DNA of 64,000 bases from Chitinophaga caeni (GCF_002557795.1 NZ_CP023777.1:4225001-4289000); one strand, 5' to 3'; positions 35,572 to 45,596 are shown, numbered from the stretch's first letter. The notes: generated from the sequence alone by a model not told the origin. Numbers and translations: made by a program.

Positions 35572-35967
35572 ATGAATACGGTAACAACAGTAAAACTATC
35601 GACCCAACAAATTGCGGACAGGTTTCACGAGCTGGCTCAAAAAGAGCAATGGTTCGATATCCAGGACGAGCTTTTTTCTGAAGATGTAGAAAGTATAGAA
35701 CCGGAAAACTCCCCGTATTTTAAAAATGCCGAGGGGAAAGCAACTGTAAAACAGAAAGGTATGGACTGGGTTAAAAAGGTTACAACCGTACATAGCGCCC
35801 GCACCAGCGCGCCCATAGTAGCCGGAAATATATTCTGCGTCAGCAGGTTCAAGGACATTACCGTAGCAGGGATCGGGCGTTTCCAGTTGGATCAGATCAT
35901 GATGTACAAGGTGGCAGACGGTAAAATTACCATGGAACGTTTTTTCTATGATGCTCCTGCCAGGTAG
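35572..35967 (+). CDS. SnoaL-like / NTF2-fold protein
   Basis: 131 residues, no signal peptide. The pattern 'IADRFHELAQKEQWFDIQDELFSEDVESIEPE' followed by four beta strands and 'GRFQLDQIMMYKVADGKITMERFFYD' is typical of SnoaL/NTF2-like small alpha+beta barrels, which serve as ligand-binding modules or small isomerases and hydrolases. No catalytic residue can be assigned. It stands alone, divergent from the aminotransferase gene. Confidence 0.75.
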   Translation: MNTVTTVKLSTQQIADRFHELAQKEQWFDIQDELFSEDVESIEPENSPYFKNAEGKATVKQKGMDWVKKVTTVHSARTSAPIVAGNIFCVSRFKDITVAGIGRFQLDQIMMYKVADGKITMERFFYDAPAR

Positions 35968-36296
35968 GATTACCGGCGATGCAGTGAGTGACACAACGGC
36001 GGCTGAATAATGAGTCCAAGGATGGCTAAAAAAAGCACCGCAAGTAAAAACAAGCAGTGCTGTAGTGTAGTAGTAAATCGATACATCAATTAACCCTTTA
36101 TTGAAGACCCCGGTAGTTATTTATCCTGGCCTGATATAAACTGCATCACGACTAAATCAGCGCCATGCATAACTTTGCATGATAACAATAGAAATGATAA
36201 AGCAATTTTGTTTTAGAGATGCAGGGTGTAAATAATTCCATAAAATAATTTCAGCTAAGTTGTTTGACAGCATTCACCGGGCCAATTGCGATAGGT

Positions 36297-36343
36297 ACAA
36301 AAAACGAGTTGGTTCCCGGCAATCACCGGGAACCAACTCGTTG
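36297..36343 (-). terminator. Strong intrinsic terminator of the RND efflux operon
   Basis: 17-bp perfect stem (36303-36319 with 36326-36342; arm begins AACGAGTTGGTTCCCGG) and a 6-nt loop; on the minus strand it is followed by TTTTTTG. It lies 24 nt past the stop of the outer-membrane factor gene. The remaining gap 35968-36296 shows no gene that I can support. Confidence 0.93.
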
Positions 36344-36365
36344 AATATATGTAAATCCTATCCGC

Positions 36366-37808
36366 TTATTTCCATCCGCCACCTAATGCGCGGTAAATAT
36401 TTACCTTGGCATTCATCTGCGCTTTGCGGGTTTCAATCAATTCAAACTTCGACTCTAAAGCATCTCTTTGCGTCATTAATACTTCCATATAATCTGCACG
36501 CGCCGATTTAAACAGCTCGTTGGAGATATCGATGGACTGGGTTAAAGCGTCGACCTGCTTGGATTTCAGGTTGTAGCTTTGGGAGAGGTTGCCGATTTTA
36601 GCCAACTGGTTCGCCACTTCGATATAAGCATTTAACAAAGTTTGTTCATAATGATATACCGCTTGAATTTGCTTGGCATTCGCGGAGGAATACGCGGCTT
36701 TAATGGCGTTCCTGTTAATCAACGGCGCCGCCAAATCGCCGGCCAATGAGTATAGCAAGGATTCCGGTGTTTTAAACAGGTAGGAAGGATTGAAAGCCTG
36801 GTAACCGATCCCGGCGGAAATTCCTACGGAAGGATAGAACCTTGCGCGGGCAACTTTCACGTCTAACTTTGCAGCGACCAGCTCCAGTTCCGCCTGCTTT
36901 ACATCCGGCCGGTTCGCCAATAATTGCGATGGCAACCCGGCTTTCAATTGCTCGATAGAGGCCGTGTTAAATGCATCTTTATCACGAGCAATGGTTTGCG
37001 GGTAACGACCCAGCAAAAAATTGATCTCGTTCTCCGTTTCGGTGATTTGCTGTTGTATATCGAATTGTAAACTTTTTGTTTTCAGCACTTCCGCTTCGAA
37101 TTTACGAACGGCCAATTCGGTCACTTCCGTAGCTTCCTTTTGCGCCCTCACGATTTCTAAAGCACTGGATTGAATGCCGACGTTTCTTTTAACGATATCC
37201 AGTTGATTATCGAGCGCCAACAATTCGTAATAAGCATTGGCTATTTCCGCGATCAAGTTAGTCACCATGAAGTTTTTCCCTTCCACGGAAGCGAGGTACC
37301 GGCCCAGGGCCGCCTTCTTAGCATTATGCAATTTTTTCCAAACATCCACCTCCCAGTTAGCATATAGGCCGATCAAAAGATCACCCAGCGGATCGGGCAT
37401 TTCCTTTCCCGGTTTGATATCGGTTGTGGCTTCGCTGGCGCCGCGGCTAGTATAACGGGCAACCTTGTCAACGCCTGCACCGGCACGAAGCCCTACGGAT
37501 GGTAAATATTCCCCTTTACTGGCCCTCACTTCATTCCTGGCGATTGCTATTTCCTGCAAGGTGATATTTAATTCCTGGTTGTTATGCAGGGCGGTATCGA
37601 TTAATGCTACCAGGTATGGATCCGTAAAATATTCGCGCCAATTCGTTGCCGCGATATTGGCAGAATCCCGCGAGCCGTTATAGCTCGCAGGTACCGTTTT
37701 GTTCTCTGTTTTCCCTGTAATGCCGGGGATCTTACAAGATGTGAAACACAACACCAGGCAAGCAATACCCAGGCTATGATAAATGTATTTTCTCAACATT
37801 ATGGTCAA
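36366..37808 (-). CDS. Outer-membrane efflux factor, TolC/NodT family lipoprotein
   Basis: Lipoprotein signal (LVLCFTSC) followed by two OEP repeats of long helices and short beta segments: 'ALHNNQELNITLQEIAIARNEVRASKGEYLPSVGLRAGAG', 'FMVTNLIAEIANAYYELLALDNQLDIVKRN', 'LPSQLLANRPDVKQAELELVAAKLDVKVARARFYPSVG' (the NodT hallmark 'RPDV--AE--L-A'). About 480 residues. It forms the trimeric exit duct for the RND pump. The first ATG (37808) or the one at 37799 (MLRKYIYHSLG) could be used; either overlaps the end of the pump gene, so translation is coupled. Confidence 0.93.
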   Translation of the reverse strand: MTIMLRKYIYHSLGIACLVLCFTSCKIPGITGKTENKTVPASYNGSRDSANIAATNWREYFTDPYLVALIDTALHNNQELNITLQEIAIARNEVRASKGEYLPSVGLRAGAGVDKVARYTSRGASEATTDIKPGKEMPDPLGDLLIGLYANWEVDVWKKLHNAKKAALGRYLASVEGKNFMVTNLIAEIANAYYELLALDNQLDIVKRNVGIQSSALEIVRAQKEATEVTELAVRKFEAEVLKTKSLQFDIQQQITETENEINFLLGRYPQTIARDKDAFNTASIEQLKAGLPSQLLANRPDVKQAELELVAAKLDVKVARARFYPSVGISAGIGYQAFNPSYLFKTPESLLYSLAGDLAAPLINRNAIKAAYSSANAKQIQAVYHYEQTLLNAYIEVANQLAKIGNLSQSYNLKSKQVDALTQSIDISNELFKSARADYMEVLMTQRDALESKFELIETRKAQMNAKVNIYRALGGGWK

Positions 37809-40800
37809 TTAATTCAGTTAATGGATTCTCTTCTTCATCTTTGATCAGTTTACGTTTTTCAGCGATCGATCCGAATACATAATACAAGCCGGGTACGATG
37901 ATGACGCCGAAAATGGTACCGAACAACATACCGCCAGCCGCCGCGGCACCGATGGTACTATTACCTACCGCACCGGGACCGGAAGCAAAAACCAATGGTA
38001 TCAAACCGGCGATAAAGGCGAAGGAAGTCATCAGGATCGGGCGGAAACGCACCTTGGCGCCGTCTACGGCAGCACGGAATACCGTGGCCCCGGCCCTGTG
38101 CTTTTGCACCGCGAACTCCACGATCAAGACCGCGTTTTTACCGAGTAAACCGATCAGCATCACCAAACCTACCTGCGCGTAGATGTTATTTTCGAGCCCC
38201 ATCAACTTCAGCAGGAAGAATGAACCGAAAACCCCGGTCGGTAAAGATAAGATGACGGAGAAGGGTAAGATGAAGCTCTCGTATTGCGCCGCCAAAACCA
38301 TGTACACGAAAGCCAAGCAAATCAAGAAGATGTAAATCGCTTCATTACCGCGGCCAATTTCATCCTTGGTGATACCACCCCAATCGATATCGTAACCACG
38401 GGGCAAAGTTTCTTTGGCAACTTCTTTAATCGCCTCGATGGCTTCGCCACTGCTGTAACCCTGTGCCGGAGAACCTTTAATAGCCGATGAGGTGTACATA
38501 TTATAACGGGTGATTTCATTCAACCCGTAAATCTTCTCCATCTTCATGAATGCCGATAAAGGCACCATTTCTTCTTTATCATTCTTCACGTATAACTTCA
38601 GGATATCTTCCGGCAGGGCACGGTACTGCGGAGCAGCTTGTACCATTACTTTGTACAGCCGACCGTAGCGGATAAAACTGGTTTCGTAGTTACTGCCGAC
38701 CAATGTAGAAAGGGTTTGCATCGCGTTGGCGATGGTGACGCCTTTCTGTTGCGCGGCCTCGTTATCGATTTTCAGCATGTACTGCGGGTAACTGGCGCTG
38801 TAGAACGAGAAAATCGCGGTCAGCTCCTTACGTTTATTCAGGGCATCTACGAAATCTTTGTTCACTTTTTCGAATTTCTTATAATCGCTGGTACCCGTTT
38901 TATCGAGCAAACGTAAATCGAAACCACCTGCTGCACCGTAGCCGGGCACTGCCGGCGGTTGGAAAAATTCGATCGTTGCACCGGGAATGTCCTTGGATTT
39001 TTCTTCCAACTCGCGGATGATTTCTTCCGCGGATTGCTTTCTTTCGGACCAGTCTTCCAGGTTAATCAAGCAAGTACCGGAATTGGAGCCGGTACCTTCC
39101 GTTAATACCTCGTAACCGGCCAGGGAAGAAACAGATTGCACCCCTTCTATCTTCTCAGCGATCTTCTGCAACCTTTCAGAGATCTCGTTCGTCCTTTCAA
39201 GCGAAGATCCCGGTGGCGCCTGGATGATCCCGTAGATCATACCTTGGTCTTCTGTCGGGATGAAACCGGACGGCACGGTACTACCCAGGAAATAAGTAGC
39301 AGCACAGAAAGCAATCAGCAAACCGAATGTAACGGTGCGACGTTTCACGATACGGTTCAATAGATTGGTATAACGACCCGTTACCCGCTCGAACCACCTG
39401 TTGAAAGCATCCAGCAACCTGTTAATCGGCGTACGTTTCCTCGGCTTGCCATGATTATTTTTCAGGATCATCGCGCACAGTGCAGGCGTTAACGTGAGCG
39501 CCACCAAACCCGACAACACGATAGAAGTTGCCATCGTGATCGAGAACTGGCGGTAAAATATACCTACAGGGCCCGACATGAACGCCACGGGAATAAATAC
39601 CGCCGCCATTAAGAACGTGATCGCGATAACGGCGCCGCTGATTTCATGTACGACCCGCTTCGTTGCTTTATACGGCGATAAGTGATCCTCTTCCATCTTC
39701 GCATGGACGGCCTCGATTACTACGATCGCGTTATCCACCACGATACCGATGGCCAAAACCAGCGCAAACAACGTGATCAGGTTCAGCGTTAACCCGAAGA
39801 ACTTCATGAACATGAAAGTTCCGACCAGGGACACCGGTACGGCCAGCGTCGGGATCAGGGTTGAGCGCCAATCACCGAGGAACAGGAATACTACGATACC
39901 TACCAAGATAAAGGCTTCCACCAAGGTATGGATTACCTTTTCTATCGATGCATCTAAGAACTTGGACACATCGTAACTGATCTCGTAATTCATACCGGGC
40001 GGGAAAGAAGTTTTCTTCAACTTCGCCAAGGTTTCCTTTACTTCGCTAATCACCTGGCTGGCATTACTTCCGTACAGTTGTTTTAACACCAGGGCCGCGG
40101 AAGGTTTACCATTCAGGTTAGAATAAATATCGTAGAACAAGCTACCGAACTCGATATCAGCAACATCCTTCAACCGGAGCAGCTCCCCATCAGGGTTGGA
40201 GCGCAGGATAATATTTTCATATTCTTCCTTGGTGCTGTAGCGCCCGGAATATTTCATTACATATTCGAAAGCCTGCGAGCGTTTACCGGAGCTCTCACCC
40301 GTTTTACCGGGAGATGCTTCCAAGCTCTGTTCACCTAAAGACTTCATGATCTCTTCGGCAGAAATCTTGTATGCAGTCATCCGGTCGGGTTTCAACCAGA
40401 TACGCATCGAATATTCCCGTGTACCCAGTATGCGCGCGTTACCGATACCTTTCAACCTTTTGAGTTCGGGTAGAATATTGATATCAGCATAGTTATACAG
40501 GAAACGTTCATCGGTATTTTTATCCTTGCTGTAAAGGTTGACATACATCAACATGGCCGGTTGTTCCAAGCTCGTCAACAAACCTTCCCGGATTACCAGG
40601 GGCGGTAGTTTATTCAATACTTTGGCGATGCGGTTCTGTACGTTCAATGCCGCCTGGTTGGGATCCGTACCGAGATCGAAAATGATCTGGATATTCGCTT
40701 CACCCGTATTGGTGGCATCGGAAGTCATGTATTTCATCCCGGCAACGCCGTTAATGGCTCTTTCCAAGGGGATGATTACCGTTTTTACCAACAGTTCGCC

Positions 40801-40959
40801 GTTGGCCCCGGGATATTCCGCCGAAACTTTAACCGTTGGCGGGGAAATAGCCGGGAACTGTGTTACGGGAAGCTGGGTAATGCACAGCACTCCCAGGAAT
40901 ACGATCACCAGGGATATGATGATAGAAAGGACTGGCCTTTTGATAAAATTCTTAAACAT
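37774..40959 (-). CDS. RND multidrug efflux pump, HAE1 (AcrB/MexB) family
   Basis: 1061 residues, 12 membrane helices with two large periplasmic loops. Start 'MFKNFIKRPVLSIIISLVIVFLGVLCITQLPVTQFPAISPPTVKVSAEYPGA' is typical. In TM4 the proton-relay motif reads GIVVDNAIVVIEAV (D409, N410); many HAE1 pumps have DD here, but DN variants are common in related RND pumps. The second half begins near 'TFGLLIAFCAATYFLGSTVPSGFIPTEDQG' and contains the 'GLLGKNAVLIVEFA' helix with the conserved lysine. It exports drugs or other amphiphiles using the proton gradient. Middle gene of adaptor-pump-duct operon. Confidence 0.95.
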   Translation of the reverse strand: MFKNFIKRPVLSIIISLVIVFLGVLCITQLPVTQFPAISPPTVKVSAEYPGANGELLVKTVIIPLERAINGVAGMKYMTSDATNTGEANIQIIFDLGTDPNQAALNVQNRIAKVLNKLPPLVIREGLLTSLEQPAMLMYVNLYSKDKNTDERFLYNYADINILPELKRLKGIGNARILGTREYSMRIWLKPDRMTAYKISAEEIMKSLGEQSLEASPGKTGESSGKRSQAFEYVMKYSGRYSTKEEYENIILRSNPDGELLRLKDVADIEFGSLFYDIYSNLNGKPSAALVLKQLYGSNASQVISEVKETLAKLKKTSFPPGMNYEISYDVSKFLDASIEKVIHTLVEAFILVGIVVFLFLGDWRSTLIPTLAVPVSLVGTFMFMKFFGLTLNLITLFALVLAIGIVVDNAIVVIEAVHAKMEEDHLSPYKATKRVVHEISGAVIAITFLMAAVFIPVAFMSGPVGIFYRQFSITMATSIVLSGLVALTLTPALCAMILKNNHGKPRKRTPINRLLDAFNRWFERVTGRYTNLLNRIVKRRTVTFGLLIAFCAATYFLGSTVPSGFIPTEDQGMIYGIIQAPPGSSLERTNEISERLQKIAEKIEGVQSVSSLAGYEVLTEGTGSNSGTCLINLEDWSERKQSAEEIIRELEEKSKDIPGATIEFFQPPAVPGYGAAGGFDLRLLDKTGTSDYKKFEKVNKDFVDALNKRKELTAIFSFYSASYPQYMLKIDNEAAQQKGVTIANAMQTLSTLVGSNYETSFIRYGRLYKVMVQAAPQYRALPEDILKLYVKNDKEEMVPLSAFMKMEKIYGLNEITRYNMYTSSAIKGSPAQGYSSGEAIEAIKEVAKETLPRGYDIDWGGITKDEIGRGNEAIYIFLICLAFVYMVLAAQYESFILPFSVILSLPTGVFGSFFLLKLMGLENNIYAQVGLVMLIGLLGKNAVLIVEFAVQKHRAGATVFRAAVDGAKVRFRPILMTSFAFIAGLIPLVFASGPGAVGNSTIGAAAAGGMLFGTIFGVIIVPGLYYVFGSIAEKRKLIKDEEENPLTELIDHNVEKIHLS

Positions 40960-40986
40960 TTACATTTCTTTTGGCATTCATAGACT

Positions 40987-42075
40987 CTATTCCGCTTTCA
41001 ATCTTAAATGTGAGATGACCTGCTTGGGATCCTGGAATTTATAAGTAATCTTATCCTCATCCCTCACCTTCTGTACACCTTCGAGCAGTATCTTATCGCC
41101 CTCTTTCAATTCATCGCCCAAGACAAACAGATCCGGCATTTCCGCGATTACATGAATTTCCTTGGACTTTACAACATTGTTTTTATCGACCAAGAATACA
41201 TACTTTTTATCCTGGATTTCGTAAGTAGCTTTTTGCGGGATCACGAGGGCATCTTTTAATGATACGACCATTTGCACTTTACCGGTTTCTCCATGCCTGA
41301 GCAACCTTTCGGGGTTCGGGAAAATGGCGCGGAAAGCGATATTGCCCGTTTCATTATTAAATTCTCCCTCTATTGTTTGTACAACACCTGGGTGCTTGAA
41401 CAACTGGCTGTTGGACATGATTAAGTTCACGGGCGTTTTAGCATTGCTACCGGTCAAAGCAGCTTGATAATTGAGATACTCCGGTTCGGAAACGTTGAAA
41501 TAAGCGAACATCTGGCTGTTATCAGAAAGGCTGGTCAACAATTCCCCTTCGTCTACAAGGCTGCCCAGCTTGAGCGGCAAACGGTCGATGATACCATCGA
41601 ACGGCGCCTTGATATCGGTAAAAGCCAGGTGCACCTTCGAAAGAGCTAATTCCGCATTTGCCTTTTTCAGCTTGGCTTCCGCCATGGCCAGTTCATTTTT
41701 GGAAACGATGTTCTTATCCGCGAGTGACTTGGTATTTTGCAATTCAATTTCAGCGGCATTAGCTTCCGCTTCAGCCTTTTCCATCTCCGCCTCGTAAACT
41801 TTAGGCATAATTTTAAACAGCGTTTGCCCGGCTTTTACATGTTGCCCTTCATCGACGTAAATGTTTTGCAAGTAACCTTTTTCCATTGCCCTCAGTTCGA
41901 TATTCCTAACCGAACGGATTTGCGCGATATACTCCTTTGCTACGGAAGTATCAATTTTAAGGGGAGTGGTTACCAGGTAATTGGTTTCCCCTTCTTTCAC
42001 TTCTTCCTTTTCCGATTTGCAGCCTGTATTGTACAACAAGGCACATAAGCCCATGAGCATGACAATTCTCTTCAT
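40987..42075 (-). CDS. RND periplasmic adaptor (membrane fusion protein)
   Basis: Lipoprotein (lipobox YNTGC, Cys19). Lipoyl-like half domains flank a helical hairpin: 'IRSVRNIELRAMEKGYLQNIYVDEGQHVKAGQTLFKI' then 'AEMEKAEAEANAAEIELQNTKSLADKNIVSKNELAMAEAKLKKANAELALSKVHLAFTDIKAPFDGII', followed by beta-barrel and membrane-proximal domains. 362 residues. It bridges the pump and the TolC-like duct. First gene of the operon, 27 nt before the pump gene; no local regulator gene is visible. Confidence 0.93.
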   Translation of the reverse strand: MKRIVMLMGLCALLYNTGCKSEKEEVKEGETNYLVTTPLKIDTSVAKEYIAQIRSVRNIELRAMEKGYLQNIYVDEGQHVKAGQTLFKIMPKVYEAEMEKAEAEANAAEIELQNTKSLADKNIVSKNELAMAEAKLKKANAELALSKVHLAFTDIKAPFDGIIDRLPLKLGSLVDEGELLTSLSDNSQMFAYFNVSEPEYLNYQAALTGSNAKTPVNLIMSNSQLFKHPGVVQTIEGEFNNETGNIAFRAIFPNPERLLRHGETGKVQMVVSLKDALVIPQKATYEIQDKKYVFLVDKNNVVKSKEIHVIAEMPDLFVLGDELKEGDKILLEGVQKVRDEDKITYKFQDPKQVISHLRLKAE

Positions 42076-42160
42076 AATAATGTTGCTTTTAAAGCAGGAG
42101 GATTTTTCTAAAATTTATTTGTTATATGATAGGTAGATTAAAAACAAAAGGTATCCGTAA

Positions 42161-42184
42161 CCACCGGGAGCAAAATGCCGGTGG
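42161..42184 (-). terminator. Hairpin in the gap before the efflux operon
   Basis: Perfect 7-bp stem CCACCGG / CCGGTGG with a 10-nt loop, between the hypothetical gene ending at 42257 and the adaptor start at 42075 (both minus strand). It has no immediate U-tract; it may end the upstream transcript. Confidence 0.35.
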
Positions 42185-42256
42185 AAAGCAAAAACACGGT
42201 AAAAAAATTCCAATACAGGCAAGCTCAACGCTTACCCACCGAAGGATTTCATTAAA

Positions 42257-42670
42257 TCAAATCCTAAACACCTGTATCACGATATACAGGTATTGACAGG
42301 AATTGGAACCGGGATGCTCCCCGAAAAAACTGAGTGGATCTTTTATAAAGGCAGGATTCCCTTTTTCAAACATAGCATCGAAAAGGGCGTTTAAATTATG
42401 ATGGTTTGTAGCAGTTTTTCTATTGATATATTGTTTGTATTCATCATCCTCATTATCCGAAATATCTAACCTATCCCAAAACCGGCGGTTTGTTGTATTA
42501 GATTGAAGGTTTTCGGCATCATGCCTGATCAAGTCACGGATGGGCGCATCCATCTTATGTAAGATAGAATAACAGGTATGCTCCCAAGAGATATGGGCAT
42601 ACAGTTGGCTATCTCCACCCAATAGAATAATTCCTACAGAAAGGAAAATCGTGACAAGCAGCTTCTTCAT
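42257..42670 (-). CDS. Small exported hypothetical protein
   Basis: 137 residues with a Sec signal peptide (MKKLLVTIFLSVGIILLGGDSQLYA). The mature part is rich in His, Asn and Asp, has two cysteines and ends in a hydrophobic strand 'CQYLYIVIQVFRI'. I recognise no domain. It lies 181 nt upstream of the efflux operon in the same direction but with a hairpin between, so it is probably independent. Confidence 0.5.
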   Translation of the reverse strand: MKKLLVTIFLSVGIILLGGDSQLYAHISWEHTCYSILHKMDAPIRDLIRHDAENLQSNTTNRRFWDRLDISDNEDDEYKQYINRKTATNHHNLNALFDAMFEKGNPAFIKDPLSFFGEHPGSNSCQYLYIVIQVFRI

Positions 42671-42897
42671 CGGCCGCCAAATTAGATCAAGTTGAGAAAA
42701 ACTACAATTAAGATGGGCTTAAAAATTCATTAAATTATTGATGAAGAAAATTTCACACCCAATCAAAACTCTTAACCAGTAAAGGTTTAGGATATATTCT
42801 TTTTCTTGTGCCGTAATTAGAAATACTAAACTTTAAAAAGTAAAAATTAACTATTCACACTTTAAGTGATAGTAATTTTCATTATTTATTAACATTG

Positions 42898-43209
42898 TTG
42901 TCCGACTAAAAATGCTTTAAAGGTCCTTGAATTCCTTACCTAGTCAAGGATATAAGTGAAGGATGATACATTCACCCCCCGCCAAGAGAACCGTGGAACT
43001 TCGCACCGTTGATAGCGAAGGTTAGCTTGGGCATACAGTAGTAGAAAGGCCAGATCGAGCGATCAAATTGGAGGCCGTAATAGCCAATTTGAGCCCTTTT
43101 TTGGTACCTTTTTTGGGCAAGCAAAAAAGTACAAGAAACGAGCCGAGAAACATTGAATCGAACTTTTGAGGGATCAAAAGTTCTCCCCGGTTAAAATTTA
43201 GTCGGACAA
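42898..43209. repeat. 312-bp MITE-like element with 13-bp terminal inverted repeats
   Basis: The ends are perfect 13-bp inverted repeats, TTGTCCGACTAAA (42898-42910) and TTTAGTCGGACAA (43197-43209), with further CATT similarity outside. The interior holds no credible gene; it includes a purine/T-rich stretch around 43090-43130 (two TTTTTTGG blocks) resembling sequence often seen between Bacteroidota genes. It occupies most of the gene-free stretch 42671-43301. Interpreted as a non-autonomous insertion; the target duplication is not clear. Confidence 0.55.
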
Positions 43210-43301
43210 TAATGATTTATTAAAATAAGATACTATAAATAATTTTCCATTTTTGGGATTCTTATTAAAGTTTATATTCCCGTAAAATTTCATTGTAATA
43301 A

Positions 43302-44114
43302 ATGATGACGAATTGGATTTCTGCGACCTGCGAAGCAAATAATATAAGGATACATTATACCAGGACGGGCGGCAATAAACCACCCTTAATTTTATTACAT
43401 GGCTTAATGACCAACGGCCTTTGTTGGAGCGATTTGGCAGGCAAACTCGAACAAGATTATGATGTCATTATGCCGGATGCGCGCGGGCATGGCTTGTCGA
43501 GTCAACCAAACGGCAAGTACCGCTACGGGGATCTTGCCGAAGATATTAACGGTTTAATAAATGCTTTGCAGCTTACTAAACCATCATTGCTCGGTCATTC
43601 GATGGGTGGAATGACCGCTGCTGTACTGGCCGGCATGGAACCTGCAATGCTCGGCGGGCTGATCTTGGCAGATCCCACGTTTTTAAGTCCCCGGATGCAA
43701 CAAGAAGTTTACAGCAGCAATGTTTTTGATCAACACCGGCAGATGCTTACCATGAGCTTTGAAGAAATAGTGGCCGATGGGAGAAGGCGGCACCCGCAAC
43801 GGCCCCTGCATATAATTGAAACATTTGCCAGGGCGCGTTTGCAAACCTGTATGGATGCACTGGATATATTAAGGCCACCTAATCCAGACTATAAGGAATT
43901 GGTGCGTCATATGAAAATCCCGGGCTTGCTGATATATGGAGATAAAGGTGTTGTTAACACAATTTTAGCAACAGAATTACGAATATTGAACCCTCACCTG
44001 GCAGTGGAGCAAATTCCTGGTGCCCGCCACGCGCTGCATTTAGATCAGCCTGAGCTGTTTTATAAGGCCATAAAATCCTTTTTTGATGCTATCGAAACCC
44101 GGCACATCCATTGA
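43302..44114 (+). CDS. Alpha/beta hydrolase
   Basis: 270 residues, no signal peptide, cytosolic. Motifs: oxyanion HG in 'LILLHGLMTNGLCW', 'IMPDARGHGLSSQP', nucleophile GHSMGG (Ser100), acid in 'LLIYGDKG' and histidine in 'IPGARHALHLDQPELF'. This is the general esterase/haloperoxidase/epoxide-hydrolase-like pattern; the substrate cannot be deduced. It follows the 312-bp repeat by about 90 nt. Confidence 0.85.
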   Translation: MMTNWISATCEANNIRIHYTRTGGNKPPLILLHGLMTNGLCWSDLAGKLEQDYDVIMPDARGHGLSSQPNGKYRYGDLAEDINGLINALQLTKPSLLGHSMGGMTAAVLAGMEPAMLGGLILADPTFLSPRMQQEVYSSNVFDQHRQMLTMSFEEIVADGRRRHPQRPLHIIETFARARLQTCMDALDILRPPNPDYKELVRHMKIPGLLIYGDKGVVNTILATELRILNPHLAVEQIPGARHALHLDQPELFYKAIKSFFDAIETRHIH

Positions 44115-44263
44115 TCCGGGTAGCAGCGCCCCAAGGCATGGAATATTGGTAATTAAGCAATATATTTAACTGTACAGGCTTACAACATGTAAAAGCTCCA
44201 TCTGCCAAATGGATTGGGGCATATAATTTGTGCATATATCTACATCCAATAAATCCTATTATA

Positions 44264-45007
44264 ATGAATAAAATACTTTTAATCGTGGCAGCACTATTTA
44301 CTGGGCTTTCAGCTCAAGCCCAACAGCTAAAAACAGTGAGCTACAAAGACGGTAATCAACAATTAAATGGCCTGGTTACCTCCAATGCGGGCAAAAATTT
44401 ACCCGGCGTTTTGATCCTCCCAGCCTGGAAAGGCATCGACGACGAAGCCAGAAATGCCGCCATAGCATTAGAAAAAGAAGGATACATTGCCTTCGTGGCA
44501 GATATTTACGGCGAAGGAAATACCCCTGCCGACAATGGCGCTGCTTCCAAGATAGCGGGTCATTATAAAAGCAATTTTAAAGCTTACCAACACAGGATTT
44601 CCTTAGCATTGGAACAATTGAAAAAAGCGGGCGCTATACCGGGTAAAATAGCTGTAATAGGCTATTGCTTCGGTGGAACGGGAGCTTTAGAAGCAGCTCG
44701 CGGCGCACTTCCTGTAGTGGGAATCGTTTCTATTCACGGCGGTTTAGGGAAAGCTGCCGACCGGGAAAATGGCCCTATCAAAACAAAAATGTTGATAGAA
44801 AACGGTGCAGAAGATGGTGGCGTGACACCCGAAGTAGTTGCGAACCTAACTAAAGAAATGAACGATGGCAACGCCGACTGGCAAATGATTACCTATGCAA
44901 ATTGTAAACATACATTCACGAATCCAGAATCACCTGATTATAACGAAATCATGGCCAAGAGAGCCTGGGCTCATACGCTGATGTTTTTGCATGAAGTATT
45001 AAAATAA
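44264..45007 (+). CDS. Exported dienelactone-hydrolase family protein
   Basis: Start at the ATG at 44264, which gives the signal peptide MNKILLIVAALFTGLSAQAQ; the frame is open from 44228 but would add a useless extension. Dienelactone hydrolase features: 'GVLILPAWKGIDDEARNAAIALEKEGYIAFVADIYGEG', a cysteine nucleophile in GYCFGG (Cys135), and 'ANCKHTFTNPES' carrying the catalytic histidine. In the family this hydrolyses lactones or related esters. Periplasmic location is predicted. It is downstream of another hydrolase on the same strand, 150 nt apart, so probably a separate unit. Confidence 0.87.
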   Translation: MNKILLIVAALFTGLSAQAQQLKTVSYKDGNQQLNGLVTSNAGKNLPGVLILPAWKGIDDEARNAAIALEKEGYIAFVADIYGEGNTPADNGAASKIAGHYKSNFKAYQHRISLALEQLKKAGAIPGKIAVIGYCFGGTGALEAARGALPVVGIVSIHGGLGKAADRENGPIKTKMLIENGAEDGGVTPEVVANLTKEMNDGNADWQMITYANCKHTFTNPESPDYNEIMAKRAWAHTLMFLHEVLK

Positions 45008-45193
45008 TGTACGGTACCGGGTTGAGACAACATGTTCATGAAACCAGGACATTTGTTCAACCTGGTATTTAACTTCTCATGCAGTTACAAGTTGCTTTAT
45101 TCTACCCCCCCTGCTGGTTTGAGCTTCCAACCAACAGGTATTCGAAACCTGCATTTGGTTTTTGAATGCTTTGACCTGGTGCACAAAATCTTT

Positions 45194-45385
45194 GCTGGTT
45201 CGAACTTCCAAGCTCGGATCCACCCACATTCGAAGACATTTACAATTGTACCGGAAACGAAATGGTACTTACTACTTGCACCAAGAACAGCCAATTGTTA
45301 GATTCCAAATACTGCCGAACAAGATGTTCTATCAGTTGAAGATTGCCCCAAGGAAAAGTCCGAGCTTGGAAGAGCTTGAACTAGC
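45194..45385 (-). repeat. 190-bp palindromic-end element, solo copy B (inverted)
   Basis: Reverse-oriented copy of the element at 33886: it begins GCTGGTTCGAACTTCC and ends with CTTGAACTAGC. Ends are slightly degenerate; the interior shares TTAGATTCCA, GCCGAACAAGATGTTCTATC and GGTACTTACTACTTGCACC with copy A (in reverse complement). A further broken end (GCTGGTTTGAGCTTCC) lies at 45113-45128. The rest of the gap 45008-45596 holds no supported gene. Confidence 0.8.
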
Positions 45386-45596
45386 GAGAATTCCAGGTAA
45401 TTGCTAGATAATATTTAAAGACCATAACACGAAAAAAGGGGGTCGAACAACGGTGGCTTCCTAGTGGGAACTAGCTAGAAATCTATAATAAACAGCTTCC
45501 GGGTAGCACCTTATAATTATAGGAAATTCTTCTTAAAATTATTGATGATCTTTGTCAAGAATGGAAAGTCTTTGATTAGTTGGATAAAAATCAACA

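Noticed and set aside
35596..35994. 132-codon minus-strand ORF over the SnoaL-like gene
   Set aside because: It mirrors the plus-strand gene almost completely; the plus-strand product has a recognisable fold and this one does not.
37774..40959. Loss of the proton-relay Asp in the RND pump (DN instead of DD at 409-410)
   Set aside because: Asp409 is kept and DN is a common variant in RND pumps, so this is not evidence of inactivation.
45032..45407. Short ORFs on both strands around 45.0-45.4 kb
   Set aside because: They lie in the inverted element copy B and its degenerate flank, overlap each other and resemble nothing.
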